24,541 bases of DNA, taken from NCBI GenBank assembly GCA_018710805.1, contig DVJG01000102.1, forward strand, positions 1 through 24,541. The letters are read 5' to 3'. The notes below the pieces were generated by a model that was given only the letters and a program-made list of their open reading frames with translations, did not search any database and was not told where the DNA came from. How positions within the stretch are numbered: position 1 is the stretch's first letter; each line of letters opens with the position of its first letter. Both the position numbers and the translations under genes were made by a program. Below, piece after piece: positions 6,394-13,787 of the stretch. The DNA is from Candidatus Faecousia faecipullorum (GTDB taxonomy: Bacteria > Bacillota > Clostridia > Oscillospirales > Oscillospiraceae).

Positions 6394-6654
6394 ATGACTG
6401 AGAATCGTGCATTCCGTAAAACCAGAATCGGTCAGGTCGTCTCCGACAAGATGGACAAGACCATTGTGGTTGCTATCGAGGATAGCGTTCAGCATCCTCT
6501 CTACAAGAAGACCATGAAGCGGACCTACAAGCTGAAGGCTCACGACGAAGAAAATGTCTGCGGCATCGGCGATACCGTGGAGGTCATGGAGACCCGTCCC
6601 CTGTCCAAGGACAAGCGCTGGAGACTGGTCAGAATCATCGAAAAGGCGAAGTAA
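6394..6654 (+). CDS. rpsQ: 30S ribosomal protein S17
   Basis: This 86-residue protein is a standard S17, an OB-fold protein that binds the 5' domain of 16S rRNA early in assembly. Motifs seen are RKTRIGQVVSDKMDKTIVVA at the N terminus, HPLYKKTMKRTYKLKAHDE in the middle, and the C-terminal GDTVEVMETRPLSKDKRWRL. GGAGG lies just upstream, 13 nt after rpmC. Confidence 0.97.
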   Translation: MTENRAFRKTRIGQVVSDKMDKTIVVAIEDSVQHPLYKKTMKRTYKLKAHDEENVCGIGDTVEVMETRPLSKDKRWRLVRIIEKAK

Positions 6655-6669
6655 GGAGGTCGGAAACGA

Positions 6670-7038
6670 ATGATTCAGGAAGAAAGCTATCTGAAGGTTG
6701 CCGACAACACCGGCGCCAAAGAGATCCACTGCATTCGCGTCCTGGGCGGTTCCAAGCGGAAATACGGCAACATCGGTGATGTGATCGTCGCTTCCGTCCG
6801 CAAGGCTGCTCCCGGCGGCACCGTGAAGAAGGGCGAGGTCGTGAAGGCTGTTATCGTCCGTACCAAGCGCGGCGTTCGCCGTGAGGATGGCAGCTACGTT
6901 CGCTTCGACGAGAACGCAGCCGTCATCATCAAGGAGGACAAGAATCCTCGTGGTACCCGTATCTTTGGACCTGTGGCCCGTGAGCTCCGTGAGAGAGATT
7001 ACATGAAGATCCTCTCCCTGGCACCCGAAGTCATCTAA
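6670..7038 (+). CDS. rplN: 50S ribosomal protein L14
   Basis: At 122 residues this is the exact family length. L14 binds the 50S face near the factor-binding site and is also the docking site for the silencing factor RsfS. The signature IQEESYLKVADNTGAKEI, then LGGSKRKYGNIGDVIVASV, VVKAVIVRTKRGVRREDGSY and NPRGTRIFGPVARELRE are all present. A GGAGG site and a 15-nt gap follow rpsQ. Confidence 0.98.
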   Translation: MIQEESYLKVADNTGAKEIHCIRVLGGSKRKYGNIGDVIVASVRKAAPGGTVKKGEVVKAVIVRTKRGVRREDGSYVRFDENAAVIIKEDKNPRGTRIFGPVARELRERDYMKILSLAPEVI

Positions 7039-7053
7039 GGGGGATACCGAAGA

Positions 7054-7359
7054 ATGAACATTAAAAAGAATGATACCGTTATCGTCCTGTCCGGTAAGTA
7101 CAAGGGCGTAAAGGGCAAGGTCCTGGTGGCCATGCCCACTGAGAACAAGGTTGTCGTGGAGAAGGTCAACATCGCTACCTGCCACACCAAGCCCCGCCGT
7201 CAGGGCGAGACCGGTGGCATTGTCAAGCGTGAGACCCCCATCCGTGTCTGCAAGGTCGCTCTCTTCTGCGAGAAGTGCGGCAAGGGCGTCCGTGTGGGCC
7301 ACAAGATCGTGGACGGCAAGAAGGTCCGCGTCTGCCGCAAGTGCGGCGCCGAAATCTGA
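7054..7359 (+). CDS. rplX: 50S ribosomal protein L24 with Cys4 zinc-ribbon-like C terminus
   Basis: This 101-residue L24 is an assembly initiator that binds 23S domain I near the exit tunnel. The KOW motif is at the N terminus (DTVIVLSGKYKGVKGKVL, about 7-24). Odd for L24, the C-terminal half carries two CxxC pairs (C72/C75 in FCEKCG and C94/C97 in VCRKCG), spaced 18 residues apart like a zinc ribbon. Other L24 proteins often have non-cysteine residues there. Two more Cys occur at 43 and 66. Zinc binding is an inference from spacing. A GGGGGAT site precedes the ATG. Confidence 0.96.
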   Translation: MNIKKNDTVIVLSGKYKGVKGKVLVAMPTENKVVVEKVNIATCHTKPRRQGETGGIVKRETPIRVCKVALFCEKCGKGVRVGHKIVDGKKVRVCRKCGAEI

Positions 7360-7377
7360 GAAAGGAGAGATTGAACT

Positions 7378-7920
7378 ATGGCAAGCAGAATGAAAGAACT
7401 GTATGTTAAGGAAATCGCTCCCTCTCTGAACAAGAAGTTCGGCTACAAGAGCGTTATGCAGATTCCCAAGCTGGAGAAGGTCATCGTGAATGTCCGCTGC
7501 GGCGAAAGCAAGAACAACGCCAAGGAGATCGAGGCTATTGTGAAGGACCTGGGCGTCATCACCGGTCAGAAGGCCGTTGTGTGCAAGGCCCGCAAGTCCG
7601 TTGCAAACTTCAAGCTCCGTGAAGGCGAGTCTGTCGGCGTCAAGGTCACCCTGCGCGGCGACAAGATGTACGAGTTCCTGGACCGTCTGTTCAGCGTGGC
7701 TCTGCCCCGGGTCCGCGACTTCCGCGGCATCAACCCCAATTCCTTCGACGGCCGCGGCAACTACGCCTTCGGTCTGAAGGAGCAGCTGATCTTCCCCGAA
7801 ATCGAGTACGACAAGGTGGACAAGATCCGTGGTATGGATATCTGCATCTGCACCACCGCCACCACCGATGAGGAAGCCAAGGAACTGCTCACCCAGCTGG
7901 GCGCTCCCTTCCACGCTTGA
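7378..7920 (+). CDS. rplE: 50S ribosomal protein L5
   Basis: This 180-residue protein is standard for L5, which binds 5S rRNA with L18 and contacts the P-site tRNA. Segments seen are MKELYVKEIAPSLNKKFGYK, IPKLEKVIVNVRCGE, the loop KARKSVANFKLREGESVGVK and RVRDFRGINPNSFDGRGNYA, then LKEQLIFPEIEYDKVDK. AAAGGAGA lies nine bases before the ATG. Confidence 0.98.
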   Translation: MASRMKELYVKEIAPSLNKKFGYKSVMQIPKLEKVIVNVRCGESKNNAKEIEAIVKDLGVITGQKAVVCKARKSVANFKLREGESVGVKVTLRGDKMYEFLDRLFSVALPRVRDFRGINPNSFDGRGNYAFGLKEQLIFPEIEYDKVDKIRGMDICICTTATTDEEAKELLTQLGAPFHA

Positions 7921-7936
7921 TTAGGAGGACGAAAGA

Positions 7937-8122
7937 ATGGCTAAGAAGTCTATGATCCTGAAGCAGCAGGCTGAGCCCAAGTTCTCCAGCCGCCGCTACA
8001 ACCGCTGCAAGATCTGCGGCAGACCCCATGCTTACCTGCGCGACTACGGCGTGTGCCGTATCTGCTTCCGGGAGCTCGCCTACAAGGGCCAGATCCCCGG
8101 CGTCCGCAAGGCCAGCTGGTAA
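7937..8122 (+). CDS. rpsZ: 30S ribosomal protein S14, type Z (zinc form)
   Basis: The 61-residue length and two CxxC pairs (C24/C27 in CKIC and C40/C43 in CRIC) identify the short zinc-binding S14. S14 sits in the 30S head near S3 and S10. The C terminus ends in the family signature ELAYKGQIPGVRKASW. The ribosome binding site is AGGAGG. The gene is followed by an exceptional 150-nt structured gap, so it closes the first tight block of genes. Confidence 0.97.
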   Translation: MAKKSMILKQQAEPKFSSRRYNRCKICGRPHAYLRDYGVCRICFRELAYKGQIPGVRKASW

Positions 8123-8272
8123 ATCGGTTTCCTTAGGGTAAGTCGATCAAAATGTAAAATGGTCCGGTAAGTCCTGGGAAGATGGCTTTGGGGAAACCCA
8201 AAGCGCATTCCCCGGATACCTCCGGACTTAAAACGGGTAAAGCCCGTAACTTCTAAAAGGAGGATATTAAAT
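8123..8272 (+). promoter_or_regulatory. Structured rpsZ-rpsH spacer, candidate RNA control element
   Basis: This 150-nt gap folds into one long interrupted hairpin. The outer stem pairs GTCCGG (8162-8167) with CCGGAC (8222-8227). A middle stem pairs TCC-T-GGGAA (8172-8180) with TTCCC-C-GGA (8208-8216). The apical stem GCTTTGGG (8185-8192) pairs with CCCAAAGC (8197-8204) over a GAAA tetraloop. A smaller hairpin (ACGGG 8233-8237 with CCCGT 8243-8247) follows, just before AAAGGAGG. GGTAAGTC occurs at 8137-8144 and 8166-8173. No gene fits here. S8 feedback is one guess, since S8 controls the spc operon in E. coli. Confidence 0.65.
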
Positions 8273-8671
8273 ATGCAAATCACCGATCCCGTAGCCGATA
8301 TGCTGACCCGTATCCGGAACGCGAACTCTGCCAAGCACGAGACCGTCGATGTCCCTGCTTCCAACCTGAAGAAGGCCATCGCTCAGATCCTGCTGGATGA
8401 GGGCTACATCAAGTCCTACTCCGTGGTGGACAATGGCAATCAGGGCACCATCCACATCACCCTGAAGTACCTGGCTAAGAAGCAGCAGGTCATCTCCGGC
8501 CTGCGTCGGGTGTCCAAGCCCGGCCTGCGTGTCTATGCCGGTGCCGAGGAGCTGCCCAAGGTTCTCAAAGGCCTGGGTATCGCCATCGTCTCCACTTCCA
8601 AGGGCGTCATGACCGACAAGAAGGCCCGCGAGCTGCACATCGGCGGCGAAGTCCTGGCCTTTGTCTGGTAA
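8273..8671 (+). CDS. rpsH: 30S ribosomal protein S8
   Basis: This 132-residue protein is the normal size for S8, a primary binder of the 16S central domain and, in E. coli, the repressor of the spc operon. The N terminus reads ITDPVADMLTRIRNANSAKH, and the C-terminal domain carries SKPGLRVYAGAEELPKVLKG and GIAIVSTSKGVMTDKKAR. An AAAGGAGG site precedes the ATG. The gene begins directly after the structured spacer. Confidence 0.98.
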   Translation: MQITDPVADMLTRIRNANSAKHETVDVPASNLKKAIAQILLDEGYIKSYSVVDNGNQGTIHITLKYLAKKQQVISGLRRVSKPGLRVYAGAEELPKVLKGLGIAIVSTSKGVMTDKKARELHIGGEVLAFVW

Positions 8672-8684
8672 GGAGGACACGAGA

Positions 8685-9230
8685 ATGTCTAGAATTGGTA
8701 AGAAGCCGGTTATCATTCCGGCAAACTGCACGGTGGACATTGCCGAGGGCAACGTCGTCACCGTTAAGGGACCCAAGGGCACCCTGACCTACGCTGCGCA
8801 TCCCGACATGATCCTGAAGATCGAGGGCAACGAACTGATCGTTGACCGTCCCGATGACGAGCACCTGCACAAGTCCCTGCACGGCCTGACCCGCACCCTG
8901 ATCCACAACATGGTGGAGGGCGTTGAGAAGGGCTACTCCAAGGAACTGGAAGTCAACGGCGTTGGCTACCGCGCCGAGAAGAAGGGCACTCAGCTTGTCA
9001 TGCGTCTGGGCTTCTCCCACGAGGTCATCGTGGACGAGATCCCCGGCATCACCATTGAGGTCCCCGCTCCCAACAAGATCATTATCCACGGCATCGACAA
9101 GCAGACCGTCGGTCAGTTTGCCGCAGAAGTCCGTGGCAAACGTCCCCCCGAACCCTACAAGGGCAAGGGCATCAAGTACACCACTGAGGTCATCCGCCGC
9201 AAGGTTGGTAAGACCGGTGGCAAGAAGTAA
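8685..9230 (+). CDS. rplF: 50S ribosomal protein L6
   Basis: From ATG 8685 the protein is 181 residues and begins MSRIGKKPVIIP, the conserved L6 start. An upstream GTG at 8661 in the same frame is rejected because it overlaps rpsH and removes the AGGAGG site at 8671-8676. L6 lies near the sarcin-ricin loop and factor-binding site. The C-terminal signature RGKRPPEPYKGKGIKYTTEV is intact. Confidence 0.97.
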   Translation: MSRIGKKPVIIPANCTVDIAEGNVVTVKGPKGTLTYAAHPDMILKIEGNELIVDRPDDEHLHKSLHGLTRTLIHNMVEGVEKGYSKELEVNGVGYRAEKKGTQLVMRLGFSHEVIVDEIPGITIEVPAPNKIIIHGIDKQTVGQFAAEVRGKRPPEPYKGKGIKYTTEVIRRKVGKTGGKK

Positions 9231-9245
9231 TGGAGGTGTGCCGAA

Positions 9246-9605
9246 ATGGTCAGCAAAATCAATAAGAAGGCTATGCGCCTGAAGCGGCATGTCCGCGTTC
9301 GTGGCAAGATCTCCGGCACCCCCGAGCGTCCCCGTCTGAACGTGTTCCGCTCCAATGCAAACATCTACGCTCAGATCATCGACGACGTGAACGGCGTGAC
9401 CCTGGTCAGTGCCAACACCTTGGAGAAGGAATTTGAGGGCACCACCGGCAACTGCGAAGGCGCAAAGAAGATCGGCCTGGCGATTGCTGAGCGTGCCAAG
9501 GCAAAGGGCATTGAAGAGGTCGTTTTCGACCGCGGCGGTTATGTGTATCATGGCCGTGTCGCCGCCCTGGCTGAAGGCGCCCGTGAGGGCGGCCTCAAGT
9601 TCTAA
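9246..9605 (+). CDS. rplR: 50S ribosomal protein L18
   Basis: This 119-residue protein matches L18, which binds 5S rRNA with L5 in the central protuberance. It begins with basic residues (RLKRHVRVRGKISGTPERP), then RLNVFRSNANIYAQIIDD, and has the C-terminal VVFDRGGYVYHGRVAALAEG. GGAGGT precedes the ATG, 15 nt after rplF. Confidence 0.97.
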   Translation: MVSKINKKAMRLKRHVRVRGKISGTPERPRLNVFRSNANIYAQIIDDVNGVTLVSANTLEKEFEGTTGNCEGAKKIGLAIAERAKAKGIEEVVFDRGGYVYHGRVAALAEGAREGGLKF

Positions 9606-9619
9606 GAGGAGGAAACAAA

Positions 9620-10129
9620 ATGGCTTACAATAAGACTGCGAACAATGAAGCTCCTGAGCTCATTGAGAAAGTCGTCTACCTGAACCGGGTCTCCAAGACC
9701 GCCAAGGGCGGCCGCACCATGCGGTTCTCCGCTCTGGTTGTGGTCGGCGACGGCAAGGGCACCGTGGGCTACGGCATGGGCAAGGCCGCTGAGGTCTCCG
9801 AGGCCATTCTCAAGGGCATTTCCGATGCCAAGAAGAACATGGTCAAGATTTCCCTGGACGGCAACACCATTCCCCACGACGTCATCGGCATCTTCGGTGC
9901 CGGCACCGTTCTGCTGAAGCCCGCCCCCGAAGGTACCGGCGTTATCGCCGGCGGCGCTGTCCGTGCCGTTATGGAGGCAGTTGGTATCAAGAACATCTGC
10001 GCTAAGTGCCTGCGCTCCAACAACCCCCAGAACGTGGTCAAGGCCACCATGGCCGGCCTGACCTCCCTGCGTTCCCCCGAGCAGGTCGCTGCTGTTCGCG
10101 GTAAGAGCGTGGAAGAAATCGTTGGTTAA
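9620..10129 (+). CDS. rpsE: 30S ribosomal protein S5
   Basis: This 169-residue protein is a standard S5, needed for decoding accuracy and mRNA unwinding. The N-terminal dsRNA-binding-like domain contains VVYLNRVSKTAKGGRTMRFS and VVVGDGKGTVGYGMGKAAEV. The C-terminal domain has GTGVIAGGAVRAVMEAVGI and the ending EQVAAVRGKSVEEIVG. GAGGAGG lies upstream of the ATG. Confidence 0.98.
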   Translation: MAYNKTANNEAPELIEKVVYLNRVSKTAKGGRTMRFSALVVVGDGKGTVGYGMGKAAEVSEAILKGISDAKKNMVKISLDGNTIPHDVIGIFGAGTVLLKPAPEGTGVIAGGAVRAVMEAVGIKNICAKCLRSNNPQNVVKATMAGLTSLRSPEQVAAVRGKSVEEIVG

Positions 10130-10143
10130 GGAGGGCTTTTACC

Positions 10144-10326
10144 ATGGCAAATCTGAAAATCACCCTTGTTAAGAGCCTGAACGGCCGTCTGGAGAAGCAC
10201 ATCGCCACTGCCCAGTCCCTGGGACTGCGGAAGATCGGCCAGGTGACCATCCAGCCTGACAACACCCAGACCCGGGGCAAGATCGCCAAGATCGGCTACC
10301 TCCTCCAGGTCACCGAAGTTGAGTAA
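10144..10326 (+). CDS. rpmD: 50S ribosomal protein L30
   Basis: This 60-residue protein is the usual bacterial L30. It reads LKITLVKSLNGRLEKHIATA followed by LGLRKIGQVTIQPDNTQTRG and ends KIGYLLQVTEVE. L30 is absent from some bacteria, so its presence is informative. AGGAGG and a 14-nt gap follow rpsE. Confidence 0.97.
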   Translation: MANLKITLVKSLNGRLEKHIATAQSLGLRKIGQVTIQPDNTQTRGKIAKIGYLLQVTEVE

Positions 10327-10340
10327 GGAGGAGCACCACT

Positions 10341-10781
10341 ATGAAGCTTCATGAACTCTCTCCCGTCGCTGGTTCCACCCATGTGGGCAAGCGTAAGGGC
10401 CGCGGCATCGGCACCGGCAACGGCAAGACCGGCGGCCGTGGCCACAAGGGCCAGAAGGCCCGTTCCGGCGGCAAGGTCCGCGTCGGATTTGAAGGCGGCC
10501 AGATGCCTCTGGTCCGTCGTATCCCCAAGCGCGGCTTCAATAACATTTTCGCAAAGCCCCTGACTGCTGTCAACCTGGCTGTTTTCAACCAGTTTGAAGA
10601 CGATGCAGTTGTGGATGCCGCCGCTCTGATCGAGGCCGGTGTCATCTCCGCCTGCCCCTATGGCCTGAAGGTGCTGTCCAACGGTACTTTGACCAAGAAG
10701 GTCACTGTCAAGGCCGCAGCCTTCTCTGCGTCTGCTAAGGAAAAGATCGAGCAGGCAGGCGGAAAGGCTGAGGTGATCTAA
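10341..10781 (+). CDS. rplO: 50S ribosomal protein L15
   Basis: This 146-residue protein fits L15, a late-binding 50S protein. The glycine- and arginine-rich N-terminal arm (GKRKGRGIGTGNGKTGGRGH, then KARSGGKVRVGFEGGQMPL) is typical, followed by RIPKRGFNN and a globular C-terminal domain. The 3' end carries the AGGTGAT ribosome binding site for secY, which starts one base after the stop codon. Confidence 0.97.
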   Translation: MKLHELSPVAGSTHVGKRKGRGIGTGNGKTGGRGHKGQKARSGGKVRVGFEGGQMPLVRRIPKRGFNNIFAKPLTAVNLAVFNQFEDDAVVDAAALIEAGVISACPYGLKVLSNGTLTKKVTVKAAAFSASAKEKIEQAGGKAEVI

Positions 10782-10782
10782 G

Positions 10783-12066
10783 GTGTTACAGACACTGAAA
10801 AACGCATGGGGCATCCCCGAACTGCGGAAAAAGATCATCTTCACCCTCTTCATTCTGCTCATCTACCGGATCGGCAATGTGATTCCCGTCCCCTATATCG
10901 ACGTGGCCACGTTGACCTCCTACTTTGACAGCGTTCTGTCCAACACCATCCTGGGCCTGTACAACGCCATGTCCGGCTCTGCCTTCCGGCAGGCCACGGT
11001 GTTTGCCCTGAGCATTCAGCCCTATATCAACGCTTCCATTATCATCCAGCTGCTGACCATCGCCATTCCCGCTCTGGAGCGGCTGGCTAAGGACGGCGGC
11101 GAGGAAGGTAAGAAGAAGATCGAGCGGATTACCCGGTACACCACCGTGGGCCTGGGTCTGCTCATGGGCTGGGGCTACTACATGATGCTCAAGAACTACT
11201 CCGCCCAGGGCTTCGCCATTATCACCGAAACCGGCTTTGTGCCCGCTATGGTCATCATTCTGACCTTCACCGCAGGTTCTGCTGTGGTCATGTGGATGGG
11301 CGAACAGATCACCGAGTTTGGCATCGGCAACGGCATCTCCATGATTCTGTTTGCCAATATCATCTCCGGTATCCCCGCCATGGTGAACAACCTCTTCCAC
11401 ATGATCTGGTGGCAGATCATCATCGTCCTGGTTGGCATTGTTGCGCTGATCCTGTTCATCGTCTTCATCAACGATGCTGAGCGCCGTATTCCCATTCAGT
11501 ACGCCAAGCGTGTGGTTGGCCGGAAGGTCTACGGCGGCCAGAACACCAACCTGCCCATCAAGGTCAGCATGTCCGGTGTTATGCCCGTGATTTTCGCCCA
11601 GTCCATCTGCTCCATCCCCGCTACCATCTGTGCCTTCATGGGCATCACTCCTGAAAGCGGCAACTGGTGGTATGACCATGTGTGGAGCAGCCAGAGCTGG
11701 ACCTATGCGTTCATCTACTTCCTGATGATTTTCTTCTTCAGCTGGTTCTACTCCACCATCCAGTACGATCCCGTGGAGATTTCCAACAACCTGAAGAAGA
11801 ACGGCGGTTTCATCCCCGGCTTCCGTCCCGGTAAGCCCACTGCCGAATTCATCCAGAAGGTCATTAACAAGATTGTTGTCTTTGGTGCTGTGTACCTTGG
11901 CATCGTCTCTCTGCTCCCCATTGTGGGCGGCAACCTCATGAGCGGTGTCCGGAACCTGGCCATCGGCGGCACCTCCGTCATCATCGTCGTGGGCGTTGCC
12001 CTGGAGACGGTGCAGGCGCTGGAGGCCCAGATGCTCATGCGGCACTACAAGGGCTTCCTGGATTGA
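10783..12066 (+). CDS. secY: Preprotein translocase subunit SecY
   Basis: This 427-residue membrane protein forms the SecYEG export channel. It begins with GTG (MLQTLKNAWGIPELRKKI) one base after the rplO stop, so it is translationally coupled. About ten membrane helices are visible. Typical family segments include IPVPYID before the plug region, QPYINASIIIQLL, the basic cytoplasmic loop KRVVGRKVYGGQNTNLPIKV and the later loop NLKKNGGFIPGFRPGKPT. The protein ends MLMRHYKGFLD. Its place after rplO is nearly universal in bacteria. Confidence 0.97.
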   Translation: MLQTLKNAWGIPELRKKIIFTLFILLIYRIGNVIPVPYIDVATLTSYFDSVLSNTILGLYNAMSGSAFRQATVFALSIQPYINASIIIQLLTIAIPALERLAKDGGEEGKKKIERITRYTTVGLGLLMGWGYYMMLKNYSAQGFAIITETGFVPAMVIILTFTAGSAVVMWMGEQITEFGIGNGISMILFANIISGIPAMVNNLFHMIWWQIIIVLVGIVALILFIVFINDAERRIPIQYAKRVVGRKVYGGQNTNLPIKVSMSGVMPVIFAQSICSIPATICAFMGITPESGNWWYDHVWSSQSWTYAFIYFLMIFFFSWFYSTIQYDPVEISNNLKKNGGFIPGFRPGKPTAEFIQKVINKIVVFGAVYLGIVSLLPIVGGNLMSGVRNLAIGGTSVIIVVGVALETVQALEAQMLMRHYKGFLD

Positions 12067-12085
12067 GCACAGGAGGTATGGCAGG

Positions 12086-12724
12086 ATGAATCTCATTCTA
12101 CTGGGCGCGCCCGGCGCCGGAAAGGGGACACAGGCTGAGCTGCTGGTAAAGAAGCTTGGCATCCCCGCCATCTCTACCGGGAACATGCTCCGGGAAGCCA
12201 TGGCAAATGGCACGGAGCTGGGAAAACAAGCTAAGAAATTCATGGACGAAGGCGCCCTGGTTCCCGATGAGCTGATTCTCGGCATCGTCGCGGACCGGGT
12301 GGCCCAGCCCGACTGCCAAAAGGGCTTTATCCTGGACGGCGTGCCCCGCACGCTGGCCCAGGCCGAAGCTCTGGAAGCCAAGGGCGTGAAGATCGACCAT
12401 GTGGTTTCCATTGAGGTTGCGGATGAGGAGATCGAAGGCCGTATGACCGGCCGCCGTGTCTGCCCCAAGTGTGGTGCAAGCTACCACATTACCGCCAATC
12501 CTCCCAAGACCGAAGGCGTCTGCGACAACTGCGGCACGGAGCTCATCATCCGCAAGGATGACGCCCCCGAGACCGTCCGTCACCGCCTGGAGGTCTACCA
12601 CGCTTCCACCGAGGTCCTGAAGGACTTCTATGGCAAGCTGGGCCGGCTGGTCACCGTCAACGGCAGCCAGTCTATTGAGAAAGCCAACGAGGACATCCTC
12701 GTAGCGATTGAGGCGAAGGTATGA
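12086..12724 (+). CDS. adk: Adenylate kinase, zinc-binding type
   Basis: From ATG 12086 (AGGAGG at 12071-12076) this gives 212 residues. The enzyme converts ATP plus AMP to two ADP. The P-loop GAPGAGKGT is at residues 7-15, followed by the AMP-binding TGNMLR. The lid carries four cysteines (C126, C129, C146, C149 in CPKC and CDNC), the structural zinc form common in Gram-positives. The conserved DGFPR motif reads DGVPR here, a small oddity. The stop overlaps the map start (ATGA at 12721-12724). Confidence 0.96.
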   Translation: MNLILLGAPGAGKGTQAELLVKKLGIPAISTGNMLREAMANGTELGKQAKKFMDEGALVPDELILGIVADRVAQPDCQKGFILDGVPRTLAQAEALEAKGVKIDHVVSIEVADEEIEGRMTGRRVCPKCGASYHITANPPKTEGVCDNCGTELIIRKDDAPETVRHRLEVYHASTEVLKDFYGKLGRLVTVNGSQSIEKANEDILVAIEAKV

Positions 12725-13476
12725 TCGCGATCAAAAATGAACGCGAGCTGGAGTCCATGCGCCAGGCCTGTAAAATTACCGCGGCAGCCCGTGCTTTGGC
12801 AGGGGATATGGTAAGGCCTGGCGTATCGACCAAAGCCATCGACCAGGCCGTCCACGATTTTATCGTGCATCAGGGTGCGAAACCGTCATTCCTGAACTAT
12901 AACGGCTATCCCGCAAGTGCCTGCATCAGCGTCAACAGTACGGTTATCCACGGAATTCCGGGTGGCTACATCCTGAAGGAAGGGGACATCGTGTCTGTGG
13001 ACGTAGGTGCGTACTTTAAAGGTTTTCATGGTGATTGTGCGGCTACCTTCCCCTGCGGCACCGTCAGTGCCGAAGCACAAAAGCTGATCGATGTGACGCG
13101 GCAGTCCTTTTTTGAGGGCATCCGCTACGCCACAAAGGGAAACCGCGTGCAGGATATCTCCCATGCCGTACAAACGTATGTGGAGTCTAACGGTTTTTCA
13201 GTTGTCCGTTCCTTCGTAGGTCACGGCGTGGGACGGCAGCTGCATGAGGAGCCGGAGGTGCCTAATTACGGCGCACCCGGCCGTGGACCCAGACTGCTTC
13301 CCGGTATGACCATCGCCGTCGAACCTATGGTGAACGTAGGCACCTATGAGGTGCGGGTTCTGAAGGACGGCTGGACGACGGTCACCGCCGACGGAAAGCT
13401 TTCTGCCCACTATGAAAATACTGTACTCATCACCGACGGCGAGCCGGAAATACTCACCGTCACCGAAGGACTTTGA
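12721..13476 (+). CDS. map: Type I methionine aminopeptidase
   Basis: This 251-residue enzyme removes the initiator methionine from new proteins. All five metal ligands are present by position: D94 and D105 (in VDVGAYFKGFHGD), H168 (in GHGVGR), E201 (in AVEPM) and E232 (in HYENTV); the catalytic H77 is in VIHGIP. The N terminus is the short form without an SH3-binding zinc domain. The start overlaps adk by four bases. Codon choice is somewhat less biased here and in the next gene than in the ribosomal genes, in keeping with lower expression. Confidence 0.96.
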   Translation: MIAIKNERELESMRQACKITAAARALAGDMVRPGVSTKAIDQAVHDFIVHQGAKPSFLNYNGYPASACISVNSTVIHGIPGGYILKEGDIVSVDVGAYFKGFHGDCAATFPCGTVSAEAQKLIDVTRQSFFEGIRYATKGNRVQDISHAVQTYVESNGFSVVRSFVGHGVGRQLHEEPEVPNYGAPGRGPRLLPGMTIAVEPMVNVGTYEVRVLKDGWTTVTADGKLSAHYENTVLITDGEPEILTVTEGL

Positions 13477-13479
13477 ACT

Positions 13480-13782
13480 ATGGGCCCGGACAAAGCGGAT
13501 ATTCACATATCAGATGTTGTAGTTTCCGCCGCAGGACGGGATCGGGGACAATTCTTCTACGTGATCGGCGAAGAAGAAACGTATCTCCAACTGGCAGACG
13601 GCAAGGGCCGCACCCAGGAAAATCCCAAGCGGAAAAAACGCAGACACGTTTTGAAAGTCCTTCGCTCTGAGACCAGAGTTGCCGGGAAGCTGCTTTCCGG
13701 TGACAAAGTCCCGAACAGCGAATTACGAAGAGATCTGGCATTCATTGCCAGACAGTTGCAAGCGAACAACCTGGGAGGGTAA
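13480..13782 (+). CDS. KOW-domain RNA-binding protein (L14e-like)
   Basis: This 100-residue protein carries a KOW-like N terminus (DVVVSAAGRDRGQFFYVIG, about 12-30) followed by a very basic segment (NPKRKKRRH, 48-56) and a helical C terminus. It resembles the small Firmicutes proteins annotated as related to archaeal/eukaryotic L14e. Their function is not established; ribosome or rRNA binding is likely. It starts three bases after map (AAGGA at 13466-13470) and ends five bases before the infA start, so it is co-translated with them. Codon use is less biased than in the ribosomal genes, so it is unlikely to be a stoichiometric ribosomal protein. Confidence 0.85.
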   Translation: MGPDKADIHISDVVVSAAGRDRGQFFYVIGEEETYLQLADGKGRTQENPKRKKRRHVLKVLRSETRVAGKLLSGDKVPNSELRRDLAFIARQLQANNLGG

Positions 13783-13787
13783 TTAAC

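Noticed and set aside
6352..7914. 520-codon minus-strand open frame opposite rpsQ-rplE
   Set aside because: Shadow of biased codons in ribosomal protein genes; no domain and no ribosome binding site.
8133..8160. Possible internal promoter before rpsH (TAAAAT at 8155-8160)
   Set aside because: The only -35 in range, TTAGGG, matches the consensus poorly, so the stretch is better explained as RNA structure.
8661..8684. Earlier GTG start for rplF
   Set aside because: It overlaps rpsH and would translate the AGGAGG site; the conserved MSRIGK start is at 8685.
10786..12468. 560-codon minus-strand open frame opposite secY and adk
   Set aside because: Rich in Asp, Gly and His with no recognisable domain; secY and adk on the other strand are certain.
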